A stretch of 20,912 nucleotides of DNA from JBGLNJ01 sp964353405 (GTDB taxonomy: Bacteria > Chloroflexota > Anaerolineae > Fen-1058): assembly GCA_964353405.1 (NCBI GenBank), contig CAYGWJ010000356.1, forward strand, positions 1 to 20,912, given 5' to 3'. The translations under genes were made by a program, and so were the position numbers. The notes under the pieces are model-generated. The model had not been told where the DNA came from. It was given only the letters and a program-made list of their open reading frames with translations, and made no database searches. Below are positions 18,356 through 20,912 of this stretch, piece by piece. Numbering within the stretch: the stretch's first letter is position 1; every line of letters begins with the position of its first letter.

Positions 18356-18500
18356 CCGTTCAGTTGGGGGATGATTTTACCGCAGAGGACACTGAGAACG
18401 CCGAGATTTCTGTATCAAACCAGGTCGCAAGCTAGACCAGGCCTCAATCTCTGCGCCTTCGGCGGCCTCGGCGATGAATATTTCTAGACCAACTGAACGG
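18356..18500. repeat. Inverted-repeat element between two hypothetical genes
   Basis: Outer arms CCGTTCAGTTGG (18356-18367) and CCAACTGAACGG (18489-18500) are a perfect 12-bp inverted repeat, beginning at the base after the 190-aa gene's stop codon. Inside is a second, imperfect 30-bp inverted pair, 18379-18408 with 18446-18475 (21 of 30 matching). It is built from ACCGCAGAGG/CTCTGCG-like sequence of the type found in dispersed bacterial intergenic repeats. It could be a MITE-like or terminator-like element. Confidence 0.6.
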
Positions 18501-18523
18501 ACTCGAGTGATCGTGGTCGGTGC

Positions 18524-18551
18524 TTGAGACACAGTTGCAACCCGGTGTAAA
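18524..18551 (+). promoter_or_regulatory. Possible promoter for the 296-aa gene
   Basis: TTGAGA (18524-18529), 16-nt spacer, TGTAAA (18546-18551). It lies about 75 bp before the start codon and downstream of the inverted-repeat element. Weak -10. Confidence 0.3.
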
Positions 18552-18567
18552 GTCGGCGGATCGCTGG

Positions 18568-18602
18568 CCTCGAACGTGTCAGTCTAATTGGCACTTTCGA
18601 GG
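18568..18602 (+). promoter_or_regulatory. Hairpin in the leader of the 296-aa gene
   Basis: CCTCGAA (18568-18574) pairs with TTCGAGG (18596-18602). After one mismatch, GTGTC pairs with GGCAC, leaving a 9-nt loop. The stem ends 13 nt before the GGAGG ribosome binding site, so it could affect translation initiation. Not followed by a T-run, so not a terminator. Confidence 0.45.
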
Positions 18603-18625
18603 TCAGCCTTTCTTTGGAGGAAGCG

Positions 18626-19516
18626 GTGGCCACACAACGGGACCCCAAACGTAAAATGCTGGCCAAGTCCGACAAGGAAACCACCGTTGCGATTGGGAAA
18701 ACCAAGGCCAAGGCGAAACCGGCCCTCACCCGGGCAAGAGCCAAGAAGCGGGTCAGGTTAGAATCGGGAGAGGCGCTGGCTGAAGCTCAGAAAGGTCTGA
18801 GAGCCGCTCAAGCGGAGGTTAAACACGAGCGCAAGGCACGCATCAAAGCCGAAAGGGCTTTGGCCAAAGCCCAGCAAGCCTTGGCGGCCGCTGGGTTAGT
18901 AGCTGAAAAGCGAGTTTCCTTCATCGTGCGGCTGACGGTTGACAAGCACGGCCAACCCCGACGGACAGAGATTGAGCCCGCAGAAAGCAGCAGAAAGAAG
19001 AACTTTGTCGGCCTCGATGGTGAACGCCTTGTTGCGTTCATGAACGCGTACATTAGCCCCGCGATTATCCCGGAACGCGTCATTCCGGTAGTGCCATCTC
19101 ATGTAGAGGTGGTCCCCCCAGCGCCAAAGCCTCTCAGGCCAAAAGCCAGTCTAATTGTCTCCGATGTCCGAGTGCTCCGCCTGGGGGAGCCGGGTTTTAT
19201 GACTTTAACTCTCGCGCCTGAGGAACCCTTTGTCGTTCAGGCCCACTTCCAACTTTTGGGGCCGGAAGCCCCTTCTCTCACCGCCCACAAGTGTTCCTAT
19301 GAGATGAGGGTTTATGCCAATAAAGTCACGAGTGGTAAGTCCATGCTGCTCACAACTTGCAGTGCAGAGTTGATTCAAGATGTTTTAGAGTACAAAGCTC
19401 CAGCGGAGGTGCCTGGGCTTCCACCCGGTCTGTATCGCCTCTCCACTGTGGTCACTCTCGGCCCACACATCATGATGGCAGGTTTCTATGGTAAGACCAT
19501 CATCCACGTGATCTAA
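18626..19516 (+). CDS. Hypothetical protein: Lys/Ala-rich coiled coil plus beta-rich C-terminal domain
   Basis: 296 residues. GTG 18626 is chosen because GGAGG (18616-18620) lies five bases upstream; the in-frame TTG at 18614 overlaps that site. Residues 1-50 are strongly basic (KTKAKAKPALTRARAKK), resembling histone-H1-like tails. Residues 45-90 form a heptad-like Ala/Glu/Lys coiled coil. About 95-140 is a short mixed region. After a Pro-rich linker (155-172) comes a beta-rich domain (about 175-296) ending LPPGLYRLSTVV...AGFYGKTIIHVI. That ending resembles beta-sandwich domains in uncharacterised proteins; I cannot name the family. The basic tail suggests nucleic-acid or polyanion binding (inference). 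Same strand as the SARP-like gene and the 190-aa gene. Confidence 0.75.
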   Translation: MATQRDPKRKMLAKSDKETTVAIGKTKAKAKPALTRARAKKRVRLESGEALAEAQKGLRAAQAEVKHERKARIKAERALAKAQQALAAAGLVAEKRVSFIVRLTVDKHGQPRRTEIEPAESSRKKNFVGLDGERLVAFMNAYISPAIIPERVIPVVPSHVEVVPPAPKPLRPKASLIVSDVRVLRLGEPGFMTLTLAPEEPFVVQAHFQLLGPEAPSLTAHKCSYEMRVYANKVTSGKSMLLTTCSAELIQDVLEYKAPAEVPGLPPGLYRLSTVVTLGPHIMMAGFYGKTIIHVI

Positions 19517-19540
19517 TACAGACTCGGACAGCTTGCTCTC

Positions 19541-19702
19541 CTACCAGTTGAGGTCCAGGTCCTCGATGGCCCTGGTCCACATGCCAAGACTCTCCTCTGA
19601 AACCTCGTCATCCTCGCGTTGCGCTACCTGAAGTGTCCCAATTCGCAAGCCACACTTACTACATGCAGATGCCAGTTGCTCTCTGAAATACGGCTCGCGC
19701 AA
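19541..19702 (-). pseudogene. Short CxxC-containing ORF, probably the C-terminal end of a decayed gene
   Basis: A 53-codon minus-strand frame with a possible TTG start and no ribosome binding site seen. It contains ACSKCGLR, a zinc-ribbon-like CxxC, followed by an acidic tail ending MWTRAIEDLDLNW. In-frame TAA lies just upstream of the TTG. The composition looks protein-like, but a complete small gene cannot be excluded. Family not recognised. Confidence 0.4.
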
Positions 19703-19833
19703 CGGCGCTTACGCTGATCTACAAAGCCACTCCGTTCGCCGCTAAGGAAATTAGGACGGGCATTACAGCTTTTTCTCCAAATGTTTGCTCCCATCAAAGC
19801 CAAGTAGCATTGGCTTCTCTTCGCTTCTTTGCG

Positions 19834-20085
19834 GTTCAAATCATCCCACTTGATGGAAATATTGTCGGATCATCGGTGCTGGCGCTCGCGCCGGGCGATG
19901 TCGAAAGTTCGAGCACGATGCTCCGACTCGCTGATTTGGACGGGCTGCTTCACCGGCTGTAGCGCGAATACGCTGCGGTGCACGGTGACCCGGCCGTGTT
20001 TTCGCGCGGGTATCTGCGGGCTGACCTTTGCCGCATCCAGCAGATCAAAATCGCCCGCGAGTTGATAGTGTGCGAGAACGAGTAG
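19834..20085 (+). pseudogene. Decayed ORF interrupted by an in-frame amber codon
   Basis: One reading frame runs PLDGNIVGSSVLALAPGDVE...LADLDGLLHRL, hits TAG at 19960-19962, and continues in the same frame as REYAAVHGDPAVFSRGYLRADL...ARELIVCENE to a TAG at 20083-20085. Both halves have coding-like third-position GC and a consistent protein character, which points to a single gene broken by one nonsense mutation. No start codon with a ribosome binding site is visible. Family not recognised. Confidence 0.45.
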
Positions 20086-20156
20086 CATCCCACCTTTTTG
20101 AATCGCCGCCGACGTCCGTTGCGCCACCCTTCCCCCATTTCACCGATACTTTGTGC

Positions 20157-20224
20157 TTGTGCTATAATGATAACGGTCCACTGCAGTGACACCCCGTATC
20201 TTTCGCCGGATGGACCATCCGGCG
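20157..20224 (+). promoter_or_regulatory. Extended -10 promoter with two palindromes downstream
   Basis: TGC-TATAAT (hexamer 20163-20168) is a perfect extended -10, without a clear -35. Downstream are CACTGCAGTG (20179-20188, perfect palindrome) and CGCCGGATGG-A-CCATCCGGCG (20204-20224, 10-bp arms). They could be operators or leader hairpins for the following PPK2-like start. Confidence 0.5.
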
Positions 20225-20274
20225 CACTAACAATCGAGCCACTTTTGCTGAAATCAATCAAGGAGCCGGTAACC

Positions 20275-20385
20275 ATGCTCGAAGAAGTTGACCTCACCAA
20301 ATCGCTCGACAAAAAAAAAGAGTACAAAAAGCAGAAACGCCCCTGGCTGTGGCGCTTTTGGCAAGTTGCCCGGCCGCGGCGATAG
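20275..20385 (+). pseudogene. 5' fragment of a PPK2-family polyphosphate kinase gene
   Basis: The ATG follows AAGGAG by nine bases. The first residues MLEEVDLTK...DKKKEYKKQ closely resemble the N-terminus of PPK2-type polyphosphate kinases (polyphosphate-AMP phosphotransferase-like), which begin with VDL...KL.K.EY. After about 20 residues the similarity ends and the frame stops at codon 37, so the Walker A (GxDAAGK) and the whole kinase domain are missing. The run of nine A at 20311-20319 encodes one more Lys than I expect for this family. The promoter and ribosome binding site look preserved. Family assignment rests on a short stretch. Confidence 0.5.
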
Positions 20386-20594
20386 CCGCCTACCAACGCG
20401 CGATTGCGCTTGACCCCAAGGACGCCACTCCTCACGACGGCCTGGGCAACGTGTACGCTGACCTGGGCCGCACGGCCGAGGTGATAGCCGCCTACCAGCG
20501 CGCAATTGAACTCGATCCCAAGGGCGCTTTCTGGCGTGCATCACTTGCAGGGTGTTGCCGCAAGCTGGGTCGAGAAGCCGAAGCTGCTGAGCAG
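20379..20594 (+). pseudogene. Two-unit TPR gene fragment
   Basis: In the -1 frame relative to the PPK2 fragment, two 34-residue tetratricopeptide units are clear: AIAAYQRAIALDPKDATPHDGLGNVYADLGRTAEV (split here at the repeat boundary) and IAAYQRAIELDPK...WRASLAGCCRKLGREAEAAEQ. At DNA level GATAGCCGCCTAC recurs at 20381 and 20483, a 102-bp period. There is no start, and similarity to TPR proteins ends near 20594. The frame stays open to the window edge, but the rest does not look protein-like. Such arrays are usually part of large regulatory or NTPase proteins. Confidence 0.6.
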
Positions 20595-20671
20595 ATGAAT
20601 CCGTTTATCCGTTTGAATCCGCTGCGGCCAAGACACAGAGTTGCAAGAGCTAAGCAGTCTGCAAGATGGTT

Positions 20672-20699
20672 TTGTCCGTTTGGCTTTACGCGATATAAT
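20672..20699 (+). promoter_or_regulatory. Possible promoter in debris region
   Basis: TTGTCC (20672-20677), 16-nt spacer, TATAAT (20694-20699). It points into a region with no plus-strand gene that I can support, so it may be fortuitous. Confidence 0.3.
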
Positions 20700-20720
20700 A
20701 CCGCAATGGCGCAAAACTCG

Positions 20721-20912
20721 CTACGGGCCACTGATTGCTGGGAGCGCTTGCCATCGCTTCACGAGTTGCCCGAGTTGCGCGTCAGACTGTTGGGCCGAAC
20801 GCGTGTGGAGCCTGAACCGTCTGCGATGGTTGAGCACGCGCTGCTGCTCTTGCAGGAATTCGTGGTAGTCCACCTGCGAGATGGCCTGGGTCGTTTCGAA
20901 CAGCGAGCCGGG
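20721..20912 (-). CDS. C-terminal end of an unrecognised gene entering from the right edge (partial)
   Basis: A 63-codon minus-strand frame is open to the window edge and stops at 20721-20723. It reads SLFETTQAISQVDYHEFLQ near its start, then an Arg-rich segment (NHRRRFRLHTRS), ending LVKRWQALPAISGP. GC at third codon positions is high, as in the real genes here, and better than in the overlapping plus-strand frames. Family not recognised; the rest lies outside the window. Confidence 0.45.
   Translation of the reverse strand, partial: PGSLFETTQAISQVDYHEFLQEQQRVLNHRRRFRLHTRSAQQSDAQLGQLVKRWQALPAISGP

Larger units (their letters stand above)
19517..20912. other. Region of gene fragments with no intact gene
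   Basis: About 1.4 kb in which no ORF has both a full length and a recognised family. It contains the fragments listed separately. Stretches such as CTTCGCTTCTTTGCGGTTCAAA (near 19820-19840) look like generic dispersed repeats. A small hairpin AAGCCAA/TTGGCTT lies at 19797-19816. It appears to be a site of repeated insertion and decay. Confidence 0.6.

Noticed and set aside
19624..19839. 71-codon minus-strand ORF
   Set aside because: Begins in generic repeat-like sequence, lacks a ribosome binding site, and overlaps a more protein-like frame.
20311..20330. Programmed -1 frameshift at the A-run
   Set aside because: No stimulatory structure is visible and no known PPK2-TPR fusion would justify it; gene decay is simpler. 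Kept only as a check.
19950..20435. 161-codon minus-strand ORF
   Set aside because: Antisense of the PPK2-like start, its ribosome binding site and the amber-interrupted frame; composition not protein-like.

Overview
This window is a high-GC bacterial chromosome segment, most likely from a Chloroflexota (Anaerolineae-like) genome. That is an inference from four features: an RpoC with a long coiled-coil insertion in its N-terminal part, an archaeal-type S-adenosylmethionine synthetase under a bacterial SAM-I riboswitch, a SARP/MalT-like regulator, and TPR gene debris of a kind I associate with that phylum. No rRNA, tRNA, CRISPR array or intact transposase is visible.

Positions 1-7700 are a housekeeping block. 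rpoC (minus strand, cut by the window edge) starts at 3155 and has its own near-consensus promoter and a structured leader; rpoB is not next to it. Divergent from rpoC is a promoter, SAM-I riboswitch, intrinsic terminator and the archaeal-type methionine adenosyltransferase gene, closed by a strong terminator. A consensus promoter then drives an unidentified structured RNA of about 170 nt (4926-5097) ending in a terminator hairpin. It is followed by a tightly packed plus-strand run: a MazG-like pyrophosphohydrolase, a metallophosphoesterase, a ParB/sulfiredoxin-fold protein and a LOG-family protein, with 1-4 nt overlaps between the first three.

Positions 7683-11434 continue on the same strand and hold two different prolyl-tRNA synthetases: a bacterial-type enzyme with the editing insertion and an archaeal/eukaryotic-type enzyme with the C-terminal zinc domain. 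A HicB-HicA toxin-antitoxin pair sits between them. Convergent with this run is a 1056-residue multidomain minus-strand protein (11453-14623) with TPR-like, winged-helix-like and pRiA4b ORF-3-like regions.

Positions 14624-19516 look accessory. They hold a SARP/BTAD transcriptional regulator fused to a MalT-like N-terminal region whose P-loop is degenerate, followed by two unrecognised proteins (190 and 296 aa). Both have strong ribosome binding sites, and they are separated by an inverted-repeat element. Positions 19517-20912 contain no intact gene. They hold a short CxxC-containing minus ORF, an ORF broken by an amber codon, the first codons of a PPK2-like polyphosphate kinase under an apparently intact promoter, a two-unit TPR fragment, and the C-terminal end of a minus-strand gene entering from the right.
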